Shown here in pieces: positions 52,668-61,947 of a stretch of DNA of 64,000 bases. This stretch comes from Marinobacterium rhizophilum (GTDB lineage Bacteria > Pseudomonadota > Gammaproteobacteria > Pseudomonadales > Balneatricaceae). Both the position numbers and the translations under genes were made by a program. Each line of letters starts with the position of its first letter. Positions within the stretch are counted from its first letter, which is position 1. Where the stretch lies: the NCBI RefSeq assembly GCF_024397915.1, contig NZ_CP073347.1:2294001-2358000 (forward strand). Direction: 5' to 3'. The notes beneath the pieces are model-generated. The model did not search any database. It saw nothing but the letters and a program-made list of their open reading frames with translations, and was not told the DNA's origin.

Positions 52668-53474
52668 TCAGCCTGCGAAATAAACCCCCAGCAACCCCAC
52701 CCCCAGCAACAGGCGATAAATCACGAACGGCAGCATGCCGATCCGATTCAACCAGCTCAGGAAAAGGCAGATGCAGGCCCAGGCGCTAAGCGCAGCCAGC
52801 ACCGCGCCCAGACCCACCAGCTCCCAGCTGGCCGCCGTACCGACCTGCATCAGATCGAGCCCCTTGAAGACGCCGGCACCGATAATCACCGGAATCGAGA
52901 GCAGGAAGGAAAAGCGTGCGGCCGCATCACGATCAAACCCCAGCATCAGGCCCGCCGTCATGGTGATGCCGGAACGGGAGGTTCCCGGAATCAGCGCCAT
53001 GGCCTGGGCCACACCAATCCAGAGCGCGTCCCGCGGCCCCAGGCTCACCAGTGCGCGCACCTCGCCGCGGCGCCGGTCCGCCCAGCCCAGCAGGGCACCG
53101 AAGATCAGTGTCGTGCCGGCGATGACCAGGATCGAACGCGCCAGATGCTCAATCATGCCGCTAAGGAAAAAACCCGCCAGCAGCGCCGGCAGTGTGGCCA
53201 GCAACAGGTACCAGGACAGGGCCGAATCCGCCGAACGCGCGCCTCCCAGGGATTGCCACCAGGCCCTCGCCAGGCGATCCAGATCATGGCGAAAATAGAA
53301 CATGACCGCCACCAGCGTACCCACATGTACACCGACATCGAACGCCAGTCCCTGGTCTGGCCAACCAAACAGTTGCGAGGGAAGTATCAAATGGGCAGAG
53401 CTGGAGATCGGCAAAAACTCGGTCAATCCCTGAACAACGGCCAGCATAATGGCCTGAAAGACATCCGTGATCAC
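52668..53474 (-). CDS. uppP: Undecaprenyl-diphosphatase
   Basis: UppP (BacA) recycles the lipid carrier undecaprenyl diphosphate for peptidoglycan and O-antigen synthesis. The 268 residues form about eight helices with VVQGLTEFLPISSSAHLIL and LIPGTSRSGITMTAGLMLGF, the two catalytic motifs (Glu, Ser, Arg). The start is GTG, overlapping the tsaB stop in GTGA, so translation should be coupled. Confidence 0.95.
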   Translation of the reverse strand: MITDVFQAIMLAVVQGLTEFLPISSSAHLILPSQLFGWPDQGLAFDVGVHVGTLVAVMFYFRHDLDRLARAWWQSLGGARSADSALSWYLLLATLPALLAGFFLSGMIEHLARSILVIAGTTLIFGALLGWADRRRGEVRALVSLGPRDALWIGVAQAMALIPGTSRSGITMTAGLMLGFDRDAAARFSFLLSIPVIIGAGVFKGLDLMQVGTAASWELVGLGAVLAALSAWACICLFLSWLNRIGMLPFVIYRLLLGVGLLGVYFAG

Positions 53475-54154
53475 TGCTGTTCCTTTTTCTTCCAGCCACC
53501 TTCGCGAATATACACCGGCAGCCCGTCTTCGGGTGTCAGGCCTCGTCCGTGCGCCAGGTCACTGGCCGCAATGGGCAACATGGCACTGGCGCGGGGATAC
53601 ACCTCCAGCAGTGGCGCAGTAATGGCCGCCTGCACGGCGGGCGTCATGTCCGCCAGGTAATTGAAGCCCGGGCCGACACCCAGCCAGGGCGCCTCTTGCG
53701 GCAAACACAATTGCGACGCAGCGCACACCTGCTCTGCCAGCAGGGCGACAGGCAGTCCGTCCTCCAGCCGGTAGGCACACCAGTAGATTTCATCCATGCG
53801 CGCATCCAGCGCTGCGATGACCCGGTCCTGCCCCTGTGCACACCCCTGCTCCAGCGCCATGGCCGCCAGCGTCGAGATTGGCAGCACCGGCACATCCGCG
53901 GCGAAGGCCAGCCCCTGGGCGATGCCCGTGGCGATACGGATACCGGTAAAGGAACCGGGGCCACGACCAAAGGCCACCGCATCGAGATCACCGGCACTGA
54001 GGCCGGCCTCGCTCAGCAGGGCTTCGGCCATCGGCAGCAGCAGCTGTATATGCTTGCGCGGCACCACGCGAAAATCTTCCACCACAGCGCCATCCTGCCA
54101 CAGAGCAACGGAGCAGGCGTCGGTGGAGGTATCCAGTGCGAGTATCTTGCTCAT
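53471..54154 (-). CDS. tsaB: tRNA t6A synthesis protein TsaB
   Basis: TsaB partners with TsaD and TsaE in adding threonylcarbamoyl to A37 of ANN-reading tRNAs. The start MSKILALDTSTDACSVAL gives 227 residues, the usual length. The ASKHA-type fold is seen, with FGRGPGSFTGIRIATG and PVLPISTLAAMA. It is followed by uppP with a 4-base overlap. Confidence 0.95.
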   Translation of the reverse strand: MSKILALDTSTDACSVALWQDGAVVEDFRVVPRKHIQLLLPMAEALLSEAGLSAGDLDAVAFGRGPGSFTGIRIATGIAQGLAFAADVPVLPISTLAAMALEQGCAQGQDRVIAALDARMDEIYWCAYRLEDGLPVALLAEQVCAASQLCLPQEAPWLGVGPGFNYLADMTPAVQAAITAPLLEVYPRASAMLPIAASDLAHGRGLTPEDGLPVYIREGGWKKKEQQ

Positions 54155-54291
54155 GACAACCTTCTTGAACCCAAAACAGGGCGCCACTGCCAGAATGGGA
54201 AAGCTCCACCCTGTGACCCGGCACCCTGATACGACGAGACAGCCGGCATTCTACCCCCGGCACTGTTACATTTCATTATCGGCACGCCAGA

Positions 54292-54927
54292 TCAGGCCTC
54301 CGAAGACAACAAGCCTTGGCCCCAGCGCGGCAACAGGGTCTGTTCAACCCCCAGCTGGTTCAGAATGCGCGCGACGATAAAGTCGACCATGTCCTCCACC
54401 GACTGCGGTCGGTGATAGAAGCCAGGACTCGCCGGCACAACGACGACCCCCATGCGGGTGAGCTTGAGCATGTGCTCCAGATGGATCTCCGAATAGGGCG
54501 CCTCCCGGGGCACCAGAATCAGCTGGCGCCGCTCCTTGAGGGCGACGTCGGCGGCCCGCTCAATCAGGTTGTTGCTGGCACCGGTGGCGATTGCAGAGAG
54601 ACAGCCGGTACTGCAGGGGCAGACCACCATGGAACCGGGCGCACCGGAACCCGACGCCACCGGCGCCATCCACTGCTCGCGACCAAACACCAGGATCTGC
54701 TGCGGCGCGGCACCATACAGGCTGCTCAGAAAGGCCTGCTGCTCGTCCGGCCGGCCCGGCAATGCCAGGTCGGTCTCAGTGGCAATGACCACCTGGGCGG
54801 CCTTGGAAATCATCAGCATAACCTGGATATCCGCCGCCACCAGGCACTGCAACAGGCGCAGGCCGTACTGGGCGCCCGAGGCGCCGGTAATCGCCAGGGT
54901 GATACGGCGCGGCTCCCGCGTACTCAT
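54292..54927 (-). CDS. ubiX: Flavin prenyltransferase UbiX
   Basis: UbiX makes prenylated FMN, the cofactor of the decarboxylase UbiD in ubiquinone synthesis. The 211 residues start with ITLAITGASGAQYGLRLLQ and contain MVVCPCSTGCLSAIATG and PREAPYSEIHLEHM. It overlaps the mpl stop in ATGA. A related decarboxylase subunit such as Pad1 is identical in fold, but UbiX is the expected call. Confidence 0.94.
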   Translation of the reverse strand: MSTREPRRITLAITGASGAQYGLRLLQCLVAADIQVMLMISKAAQVVIATETDLALPGRPDEQQAFLSSLYGAAPQQILVFGREQWMAPVASGSGAPGSMVVCPCSTGCLSAIATGASNNLIERAADVALKERRQLILVPREAPYSEIHLEHMLKLTRMGVVVVPASPGFYHRPQSVEDMVDFIVARILNQLGVEQTLLPRWGQGLLSSEA

Positions 54928-56315
54928 GCCTGCTCCTCCCTTGCCCGCAGCGCCGCCACCAGGCGCTGATGAATGCCTTCGAAGCCACCGTTGCTCATGA
55001 CCAGAATATGGCTGCCACTGCGGGCTTCACGGACCAGCTCTTCAATCAGGGACTCAGTATCACGCGCCAATACTGCGGGCACGGGAGACTCGGCCACCAC
55101 CGTATCCAGCGACCAGTCCAGCCCCCGGGGCTGATACCAGTAGACCCGGGTGGCGGCGGCCACCGAGGGCGCAAGCGCGTCCCGATGGGCGCCAAGGCGC
55201 ATGGTATTGGAACGCGGCTCCACGACCGCGATAATCGGCGCCTCGCCCACCCGGGCACGCAGGCCCGCCAGGGTGGTTTCGATGGCCGTGGGGTGATGGG
55301 CGAAATCGTCATAGACACAAACGCCACCCACCTCGCCCACCAGTTCCATGCGCCGCTTCACACCGCCAAAGCGACACAGCGCTTCGATACCGTGCTGCGG
55401 CCGCACCCCCACATGGCGTGCCGCCACCAGCGCCGCCAGGCCATTGCTGACGTTATGCCGGCCGGTATGGGCCCAGTCGACGATGCCCTGGCATTCGCCC
55501 TCGAACCAGACCTCGAAGCGGCTGCCATCCTCGCTCAACAACCGCGCCTGCCAGGCTGCAGCATCGACGCTAGCACCCTCGTCCTGCAGTCCGGTGCGTA
55601 CCAGCTCGGACCAGCATCCCATCTCGATCACCGCATCCAGCGCCGGCTGTCCCAGGGGTACCACCAGCTGGCCGTTGCCCGGCACGATGCGTACCACATG
55701 GTGAAACTGGCGCTGGATCGCCGCCAGATCCGGGAAAATATCGGCGTGATCGTATTCCAGGTTGTTCAGGACCAGGGTGCGGGGATGGTAGTGCACAAAC
55801 TTGGAACGCTTGTCGAAAAAGGCCGTGTCGTACTCATCGGCTTCAATCACGAAGAAGGGGGAACTGCCCAGCCGCGCCGATACCGGGAAATCCTTCGGCA
55901 CGCCGCCAATCAGAAAGCCCGGCTCCATGCCGGTGTGCTCCAGCACCCAGGCCAGCATGGTGGCCGTGGTGGTCTTGCCATGGGTGCCCGCCACCGCCAG
56001 TACCCAGCGCTCGTGCAGCAGGTTTTCCGACAGCCACTGCGGCCCCGACTGGTAACGCAGGCCCCGGTCCAGCACGTATTCGACACAGGGGTTGCCGCGG
56101 GACATGGCATTGCCAACGATAACCATGTCCGGCGCCGGCTCGAGCTGCGCCGGGTCAAACCCCTGGGTCAGTTCGATGCCCTGCTGCTGCAGCTGGGTGC
56201 TCATGGGCGGGTAAACATTGGCATCGGAGCCGGTGACCCGGTGACCCAGTTCCTTGGCCAGAATGGCCAGCGACCCCATGAAGGTGCCGCAAATGCCCAG
56301 TATATGGATATGCAC
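54924..56315 (-). CDS. mpl: UDP-N-acetylmuramate:L-Ala-gamma-D-Glu-meso-DAP ligase
   Basis: Mpl recycles murein tripeptide from cell-wall turnover by ligating it to UDP-MurNAc. The 463 residues are the usual size. The N-terminal HILGICGTFMGSLAILAKELGH binds the nucleotide (written here in part), the ATP site is AGTHGKTTTATML, and the C-terminal domain has YDDFAHHPTAIETTL. It is co-directional with ubiX and overlaps it by 4 bases. Confidence 0.95.
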   Translation of the reverse strand: MHIHILGICGTFMGSLAILAKELGHRVTGSDANVYPPMSTQLQQQGIELTQGFDPAQLEPAPDMVIVGNAMSRGNPCVEYVLDRGLRYQSGPQWLSENLLHERWVLAVAGTHGKTTTATMLAWVLEHTGMEPGFLIGGVPKDFPVSARLGSSPFFVIEADEYDTAFFDKRSKFVHYHPRTLVLNNLEYDHADIFPDLAAIQRQFHHVVRIVPGNGQLVVPLGQPALDAVIEMGCWSELVRTGLQDEGASVDAAAWQARLLSEDGSRFEVWFEGECQGIVDWAHTGRHNVSNGLAALVAARHVGVRPQHGIEALCRFGGVKRRMELVGEVGGVCVYDDFAHHPTAIETTLAGLRARVGEAPIIAVVEPRSNTMRLGAHRDALAPSVAAATRVYWYQPRGLDWSLDTVVAESPVPAVLARDTESLIEELVREARSGSHILVMSNGGFEGIHQRLVAALRAREEQA

Positions 56316-56434
56316 GCAACAGAATCCTGTTCTACATCGGTTTGGGGCATGATACCCGTTTTACGGCCAGGGCCGCACCCGTTAAAATCCGCATAAAGTT
56401 GCCGTCAAACCATGCAAATGGCTACCGAGTCCCG

Positions 56435-56440
56435 TATAAT
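56435..56440 (+). promoter_or_regulatory. Candidate -10 element of fbp
   Basis: A perfect TATAAT, 48 bases before the fbp start, in the 172-base divergent gap with mpl. The -35 region is a poor match. Confidence 0.5.
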
Positions 56441-56487
56441 TTTGCGCCGAAACTCCCCTCCAGAACCCAAAAGGTTTAAGCAGAACA

Positions 56488-57462
56488 ATGCAGCTCCTGA
56501 GCCAGTTCCTGAAACACCAGAAGACTGACGAACAACTGGTCGAATTGATCGACACGCTGATGGTCGCATGCAAGGAAATTGCACTGCAGCTGCGCGAAGG
56601 CGCGCTGGCCGGCATACTGGGCACCACCGACAACACCAACGTGCAGGGTGAAACCCAGAAAAAACTCGATGTCATCTCCAACGACGTGCTGAAGAAGCTG
56701 CTGCTGGACAACCCTCTGGTCGCGGGCCTGGCCTCGGAAGAGGAAGATGACCCGGTTCCCGGCAACCCGGATGGCCGCTTCCTGGTGACCTTCGACCCGC
56801 TGGACGGCTCGTCCAACATCGATATCAATGTCTCGGTCGGCACCATCTTCTCGGTACTGGAGCTGACACCCGGTGACGACCCGGCACTGCACTCGACCTA
56901 CCTGCAGAGCGGCCGTCGCCAGGTCGCGGCGGGCTACGTACTCTACGGCCCCTCCGCCGTGCTGGCGATGACCACCGGCAAGGGTGTGAACTTCTTCACC
57001 CTGGCCCATACCGGTGACTTCATCCTCACCCGTGAAAACGTCAAGATTCCGCCCCAGACTCGCGAGTTCGCCATCAACATGTCGAACCAGCGCTACTGGG
57101 AACCGGCGATGCAGAACTACATCGGCGACCTGCTGCTGGGCAGCGATGGCCCCCGCGGCAAGAACTACAACATGCGCTGGATCGCTTCCATGGTGGCCGA
57201 AGTGCATCGCGTACTGACCCGGGGCGGCATCTTCAGCTACCCCTGGGATGCCCGCGAGCCGGCCAAGCCCGGCAAGCTGCGCCTGATGTACGAGGGCAAT
57301 CCCATGAGCTTTTTGATCGAGCAGGCCGACGGCATCGCCAGCACCTGCCGCGCCCCGATCCTGGACGTCCAGCCCGGCGAAATACACGAACGTGTGTCCA
57401 TCGCCCTGGGATCGCGTGAAGAAGTGGAAGCCCTGCTGAGCTACCACAGCGCCGACAAGTAA
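56488..57462 (+). CDS. fbp: Fructose-1,6-bisphosphatase class I
   Basis: The gluconeogenic phosphatase that converts fructose 1,6-bisphosphate to fructose 6-phosphate. The 324 residues carry the metal-binding FDPLDGSSNIDINVSVGTIF, ASEEEDDPV and, in the C-terminal half, FSYPWDAREPAKPGKLRLMYEGNPM (in part) with EQADGIAS. No allosteric region unlike the E. coli form is apparent. ppa follows after 119 bases. Confidence 0.96.
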   Translation: MQLLSQFLKHQKTDEQLVELIDTLMVACKEIALQLREGALAGILGTTDNTNVQGETQKKLDVISNDVLKKLLLDNPLVAGLASEEEDDPVPGNPDGRFLVTFDPLDGSSNIDINVSVGTIFSVLELTPGDDPALHSTYLQSGRRQVAAGYVLYGPSAVLAMTTGKGVNFFTLAHTGDFILTRENVKIPPQTREFAINMSNQRYWEPAMQNYIGDLLLGSDGPRGKNYNMRWIASMVAEVHRVLTRGGIFSYPWDAREPAKPGKLRLMYEGNPMSFLIEQADGIASTCRAPILDVQPGEIHERVSIALGSREEVEALLSYHSADK

Positions 57463-57525
57463 TTTACCCCGAAGCACAGGGCCAGGCGGCCATAAGTCGA
57501 ATATCACCGACCGGCCGCCTGTGAC

Positions 57526-57531
57526 TATAAT
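57526..57531 (+). promoter_or_regulatory. Candidate -10 element of ppa
   Basis: A perfect TATAAT 51 bases before the ppa ATG. An inverted repeat (AGGCGGCC at 57484-57491 with GGCCGCCT at 57513-57520) overlaps where the -35 would lie. Confidence 0.5.
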
Positions 57532-57581
57532 CCCCTACTGCTTTCAGACCCGACCTTAAAACTGCTAACAGGAAGACACGC

Positions 57582-58115
57582 ATGAGCTTCGCTAAAGTGC
57601 CTGCCGGCAAAGACCTGCCGAACGATTTGTACGTGATCATCGAGATTCCGGCCGAGAGCTCGCCGGTAAAATACGAAATCGACAAGGATGCCGATGCCAT
57701 CTTCGTTGACCGTTTCATGGCCGCGCCCATGTTCTACCCGGCCAACTACGGCTACATCAACAACACCCTGGCTGACGACGGCGATGCGCTGGACGTGCTG
57801 GTCCTGACGCCGCACCCGGTTGTCACAGGTTCCGTGATTCGCTGCCGTCCGGTCGGCGTGCTGAACATGACCGACGAAGCCGGTGAAGACGCCAAGCTGA
57901 TCGCCGTGCCCCACGAAAAGCTGAGCCAGGCCTACAACGACGTCAAGGATGTGACCGACCTGCCCAAGCTGCTGCTGGACCAGATCTCCCACTTCTTCGA
58001 GAACTACAAAACCCTCGAGAAAGGCAAATGGGTCAAGGTTGAAGGCTGGGCGGATGCCGATGCCGCACGTGCTGCCATCGTTGAGGCCGCTGCCGCTTAC
58101 GAAGCCGCCAAGTAA
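57582..58115 (+). CDS. ppa: Inorganic pyrophosphatase
   Basis: The soluble family I pyrophosphatase, hydrolysing PPi to drive biosynthetic reactions. The 177 residues match the E. coli enzyme (176). The signature DDGDALDVLV with its three metal-binding Asp residues lies near residue 66-75, and YGYINNTLADDGD precedes it. The 3' end is followed directly by a strong terminator. Confidence 0.97.
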   Translation: MSFAKVPAGKDLPNDLYVIIEIPAESSPVKYEIDKDADAIFVDRFMAAPMFYPANYGYINNTLADDGDALDVLVLTPHPVVTGSVIRCRPVGVLNMTDEAGEDAKLIAVPHEKLSQAYNDVKDVTDLPKLLLDQISHFFENYKTLEKGKWVKVEGWADADAARAAIVEAAAAYEAAK

Positions 58116-58128
58116 CCCTTGCGCGCCC

Positions 58129-58163
58129 CGCCGGGCGGTTTCCAGCCGCCCGGCGCTGTTTTT
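58129..58163 (+). terminator. ppa terminator
   Basis: CGCCGGGCGG pairs perfectly with CCGCCCGGCG around a 7-base loop and is followed, after CTG, by T5. Confidence 0.85.
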
Positions 58164-58223
58164 CCGCGCAGCCTCAAACCCCGCCGAACATCAACGCTCC
58201 GATAGCCGCTGCCGCCTCAGCCG

Positions 58224-58685
58224 TCAGAGCGCACCCAGCTTCAGCTCCCCGCTCTCCACCACGTTGACATAGGGCAAGTAAGCGCCCAGGTCCAGCCGTG
58301 CATTCAGCTCGTAATTGACGCTCTCGCGCCTTGTCTGCAACAGGTCGGTCAGCAGTCGAAAACCGCTCAGCAGATCCGCCGTGGCGGTGACACTGAAATC
58401 CGCCTCACCGTACGCCGGCACCACTGGCAGGTCGCTGGCAACACCCTTGAGCAGCTTGCGCCCTTCCAGCGACACCTGGTAACTGATGCCCTGCAGACTG
58501 ATGGCTTCACGGTTGGGGTTGATGATATGCAGCCCGATCAGAAAGCGTGGCGCCATGCCCTCGGACGGCAACGAACGGAACGAGGTCACGGAGACGTCCG
58601 GTTTCTCAAAATCAGACTGCACCGCGGCACAGCCGGCCAGCAGCAATACCCACAGCACCAGCAGTGCCCGCTTCAGGATCAGCAT
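58224..58685 (-). CDS. LEA14-like lipoprotein
   Basis: A 153-residue lipoprotein: signal helix LKRALLVLWVLLL, lipobox LLAGC with Cys19, then a WHy/LEA_2-type domain with FLIGLHIINPNREAISLQGI and a beta-rich rest. The family is widespread in proteobacteria and its role is unclear; a stress-related or envelope function is a guess. Ser/Ala residues after the Cys do not show an inner-membrane Asp+2, so outer-membrane sorting is likely. Confidence 0.85.
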   Translation of the reverse strand: MLILKRALLVLWVLLLAGCAAVQSDFEKPDVSVTSFRSLPSEGMAPRFLIGLHIINPNREAISLQGISYQVSLEGRKLLKGVASDLPVVPAYGEADFSVTATADLLSGFRLLTDLLQTRRESVNYELNARLDLGAYLPYVNVVESGELKLGAL

Positions 58686-58780
58686 TCGTCAAGCCTCCAG
58701 GGTTACTTCGACAGCAAGGGCTGCACAGTATCCCAGCCCGCGCCTGAACGCCACCGATACGCGCACGGCCACCAGCCCCC

Positions 58781-59809
58781 TCAGGCACTCCAGTCGAGGA
58801 TGACCTTGCCGCTCTGGCCCGACTGCATGGCGGCGAATCCGGCCTCGAAGTCATCGATCCCAAAATGGTGGGTGATCACCGGCGCCAGATTCAGGCCGCT
58901 TTGCAGCATCGCCACCATCTTGTACCAGGTTTCGAACATTTCACGACCATAGATACCCCTGATCTCCAGCCCCTTGAATATCACCTGGTTCCAGTCGATC
59001 GCCGTGTTTGCGGGCGGTATGCCCAGCAAGGCGACCTTGCCGCCATGGTTCATGCACGCCAGCATGTCGGTGAACGCCGCCGGCACACCGGACATTTCCA
59101 GCCCCACATCAAAGCCTTCCAGCATGTGCAGGTCCTGCATCACATCGCTCAGCGACTGGCGCTGTACATTGACCGCCCGGGTGGCGCCCATCTGGGTCGC
59201 CAGCCCCAGGCGGTAGTCGTTCACATCGGTAATCACCACGGTACGGGCACCCACATGGCGGGCAATGGCCACCGCCATGATGCCGATGGGGCCGGCACCG
59301 GTGATCAGCACATCCTCCCCCACCAGGTTAAAGCTCAGCGCCGTGTGGGTGGCATTGCCGAACGGGTCAAAGATGGCCGCCAGGTCATCGGACACATCCG
59401 GCGGAATGCGAAAGGCATTGAAGGCCGGTATCACCAGGTACTCGGCAAAGGCCCCTTCGCGGTTCACGCCGACCCCCACGGAATTGCGGCACAGGTGACG
59501 CCGCCCGGCACGACAGTTGCGACAGGCACCGCAGGTGATATGCCCCTCCCCCGATACCCGGTCACCGATCTCGAAGCCGCGCACTTCCTGGCCGATCCTG
59601 ACAATCTCGCCGACATATTCGTGCCCCACATGCATGGGTACCGGAATCGTCTTTTGCGCCCATTCGTCCCAGTTCCAGATATGCATGTCGGTGCCACAGA
59701 TGGCCGTCTTGCGGATCTTGATCATGACATCGTTGTGCCCGACCTTGGGCATGCGGGTACGGATCAGGCTGAGCCCGGGAGCGGCCTGCAGCTTGGTCAG
59801 CGCCTTCAT
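58781..59809 (-). CDS. tdh: L-threonine 3-dehydrogenase
   Basis: A zinc alcohol dehydrogenase-family enzyme that oxidises L-threonine to 2-amino-3-ketobutyrate with NAD+. The 342 residues match E. coli (341). Catalytic zinc Cys in AICGTDMHIWNWDEWAQ, GHEYVGEIV, the structural zinc cluster CGACRNCRAGRRHLC and the Rossmann GAGPIGIMAVAIA are present. It overlaps the upstream kbl in ATGA. Confidence 0.97.
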   Translation of the reverse strand: MKALTKLQAAPGLSLIRTRMPKVGHNDVMIKIRKTAICGTDMHIWNWDEWAQKTIPVPMHVGHEYVGEIVRIGQEVRGFEIGDRVSGEGHITCGACRNCRAGRRHLCRNSVGVGVNREGAFAEYLVIPAFNAFRIPPDVSDDLAAIFDPFGNATHTALSFNLVGEDVLITGAGPIGIMAVAIARHVGARTVVITDVNDYRLGLATQMGATRAVNVQRQSLSDVMQDLHMLEGFDVGLEMSGVPAAFTDMLACMNHGGKVALLGIPPANTAIDWNQVIFKGLEIRGIYGREMFETWYKMVAMLQSGLNLAPVITHHFGIDDFEAGFAAMQSGQSGKVILDWSA

Positions 59810-61008
59810 GACAGCACCCCCAATGCGAGACCCACCCGGGTAAAGGCCCCGATCGCCGCATCGATCTGGGTATCCGTGTGGGCGGCACTCATCTGGGTGC
59901 GAATGCGGGCCTTGCCCTTGGGCACCACCGGGAAGCTGAAGCCGATCACGTAAACGCCCTCGTGCAGCAGCGCCTCGGCCATGCGCGCAGCCAGGGCGGC
60001 ATCCCCCAGCATGACCGGCACGATCGGGTGCCCGGCGCCGGCAAGGGTAAAGCCCGCGGCCTGCAGACCCGCGCGAAAGCGCGCCGTATTGCGCTGCAGC
60101 CGGACCCGCAGCGCCCCGCCTTCGGCACTTTCAAGCAGCTGCAGCACCCTGAGTGACGCACTGACAATGCAGGGCGCCAGGCTGTTGGAGAACAGGTAGG
60201 GGCGCGACAGCTGGCGCAGTAGCGCCACGATCTCCCGCCGCCCGGAGGTAAAGCCGCCGGAAGCACCGCCCAGCGCCTTGCCCAGGGTGCCGGTAATGAT
60301 ATCCACCCGCCCCTGCACACCGCAGTGCTCAACCGTGCCGCGGCCACCGGCACCGACAAAACCCACCGCGTGGGAATCGTCCACCATGACCTGGGCGCCG
60401 TAGCGCTCGGCCAGATCGCAGATGCCACGCAGGTTCGCAATCACGCCATCCATGGAAAAAACGCCATCGGTGGCGATCAGCTTGAAGCGGGCACCGGCGG
60501 CATCGGCGGCCTGCAGCTGTGCCTCCAGGTCTGCCATGTCATTGTTGCGATACCGATAACGCCGCGCCTTGCACAGGCGCACACCGTCAATAATGGAGGC
60601 ATGGTTAAGCGCATCGGAGATAACCGCATCGTCGGCGTCGAGCAGAACTTCGAACAGGCCGCCATTGGCGTCGAAGCAGCTGGAGTACAGGATACTGTCC
60701 TCGGTACCCAGAAAGGCCGACAACGCCGATTCCAGCTGTCTGTGCGGCTGCTGGGTGCCGCAGATAAAGCGCACCGACGCCATGCCAAAACCGTGGCGCT
60801 CCAGCCCCTGGGCCGCGGCTTCGATCAGGCGGACATCATTGGCCAGGCTCAGATAGTTGTTGGCGCAGAAATTGAGCACCTGCTCGCCGCCGGCCAGCCG
60901 GATCAGCGGTGATTGCGCACTGTCGAGCACCCGCTCAGTCTTGAAAAAGCCGTCATCGGTCAGGGTATCCAGCCGCTGCTGCAGCTGTGCCAGAAAAGCG
61001 TTGTCCAT
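59806..61008 (-). CDS. kbl: Glycine C-acetyltransferase (KBL)
   Basis: 2-amino-3-ketobutyrate CoA ligase, a PLP enzyme that cleaves the Tdh product with CoA to glycine and acetyl-CoA. The start MDNAFLAQLQQRLD gives 400 residues (E. coli 398). The PLP lysine is in ITGTLGKALGGASGGF (about residue 245), and VMVDDSHAVGFVG carries the cofactor Asp. It forms the kbl-tdh threonine degradation operon. Confidence 0.97.
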   Translation of the reverse strand: MDNAFLAQLQQRLDTLTDDGFFKTERVLDSAQSPLIRLAGGEQVLNFCANNYLSLANDVRLIEAAAQGLERHGFGMASVRFICGTQQPHRQLESALSAFLGTEDSILYSSCFDANGGLFEVLLDADDAVISDALNHASIIDGVRLCKARRYRYRNNDMADLEAQLQAADAAGARFKLIATDGVFSMDGVIANLRGICDLAERYGAQVMVDDSHAVGFVGAGGRGTVEHCGVQGRVDIITGTLGKALGGASGGFTSGRREIVALLRQLSRPYLFSNSLAPCIVSASLRVLQLLESAEGGALRVRLQRNTARFRAGLQAAGFTLAGAGHPIVPVMLGDAALAARMAEALLHEGVYVIGFSFPVVPKGKARIRTQMSAAHTDTQIDAAIGAFTRVGLALGVLS

Positions 61009-61166
61009 GCTGTGCTCCCGCTCGGGCAAACTCAGGGATGAGTCTCACTGCCAAAACCATAGCAGCCCGCAACCAACACCACATGGCGGGTGAGCAAGAC
61101 TGGTCAAAGCGCCCGTTTAACCTTACTCTCAAGCACTGTCCGCCTGCGGTTGAAAAAGGAGTACCC

Positions 61167-61835
61167 ATGGACCTGAACCTGTCGCTCTACCAGACCCGAG
61201 TCATCGGTGCGCTGATCGAGAAGGAGATCACCACACCGGATCAATACCCCCTGTCTCTCAATGCCCTTACCCTGGCCTGCAATCAGAAAAGCAACCGCGA
61301 GCCCGTGCTGGACCTGGATGAAGGCACGGTGCAGCAAACGCTGGATGAACTGGCCCAGATGCGCCTGATAAAGGAAGAGTCCGGCTTCGGCAGCCGGGTA
61401 CAGAAATTCAAGCACCGCTTCTGCAATACCGAATTCGGCGAGCTGCAGTTCAGCGAGCAGGAACTGGGCATCCTCTGCGTCATGTTCCTGCGCGGGCCGC
61501 AGACTCCGGGAGAGCTGCGCACCCGCACCAACCGGCTGTGCAGCTTTGATGATGTGCTGAAGGTCGAAAAGGTGCTGTACAAGCTGATGACCCGCGACGA
61601 TGGTCCCTTTATCGTCAAGCTTGCCCGCGAGCCAGGCAAGCGGGAGTCCCGCTATGCCCATCTGTTCAGCGGTGCTATCGAGCCCGGCCAGGTTGCGCCC
61701 CCGCCCCTGTCGGAGCCCCGCGCCCTGCGCAGCACCGAAGACAGCGGCCGGATTGAGGAGCTCGAACAGGAGGTCTGCGAACTCAAGGCCCGGGTCGCGG
61801 AGCTTGAAGCCATACTGGAAGACCTGACCACCTGA
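61167..61835 (+). CDS. DUF480 (YceH-type) protein
   Basis: A 222-residue protein of the YceH family, with two winged-helix-like domains and a C-terminal coiled coil. The start MDLNLSLYQTRVIGALIEKE follows AAGGAG by a proper distance; a longer frame upstream overlaps kbl and lacks resemblance. Typical motifs are YPLSLNALTLACNQKSNR and LFLRGPQT-like MFLRGPQTPGELRTR. A final coiled coil runs about 195-222. Function is unknown. Two hairpins follow. Confidence 0.9.
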   Translation: MDLNLSLYQTRVIGALIEKEITTPDQYPLSLNALTLACNQKSNREPVLDLDEGTVQQTLDELAQMRLIKEESGFGSRVQKFKHRFCNTEFGELQFSEQELGILCVMFLRGPQTPGELRTRTNRLCSFDDVLKVEKVLYKLMTRDDGPFIVKLAREPGKRESRYAHLFSGAIEPGQVAPPPLSEPRALRSTEDSGRIEELEQEVCELKARVAELEAILEDLTT

Positions 61836-61843
61836 AACCAGAA

Positions 61844-61866
61844 ACCGGCAGACCGCAGCTGCCGGT
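61844..61866 (+). other. Hairpin after the YceH-type gene
   Basis: ACCGGCAG pairs perfectly with CTGCCGGT around a 7-base loop just past the stop codon, with no T run. It may stabilise the mRNA 3' end ahead of the true terminator. Confidence 0.55.
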
Positions 61867-61905
61867 AATCAACCATTTGGGCTTGGGCTTACCATAGCCA
61901 CAATT

Positions 61906-61939
61906 AAAAAGCCGGGAAGGTTTCCCTTTCCGGCTTTTT
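61906..61939. terminator. Bidirectional terminator
   Basis: AAAAAGCCGG pairs with CCGGCTTTTT, with AAGG-CCTT inside. It stands between the convergent YceH-type and glycine-zipper genes. Confidence 0.88.
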
Positions 61940-61947
61940 CAGGTCAA

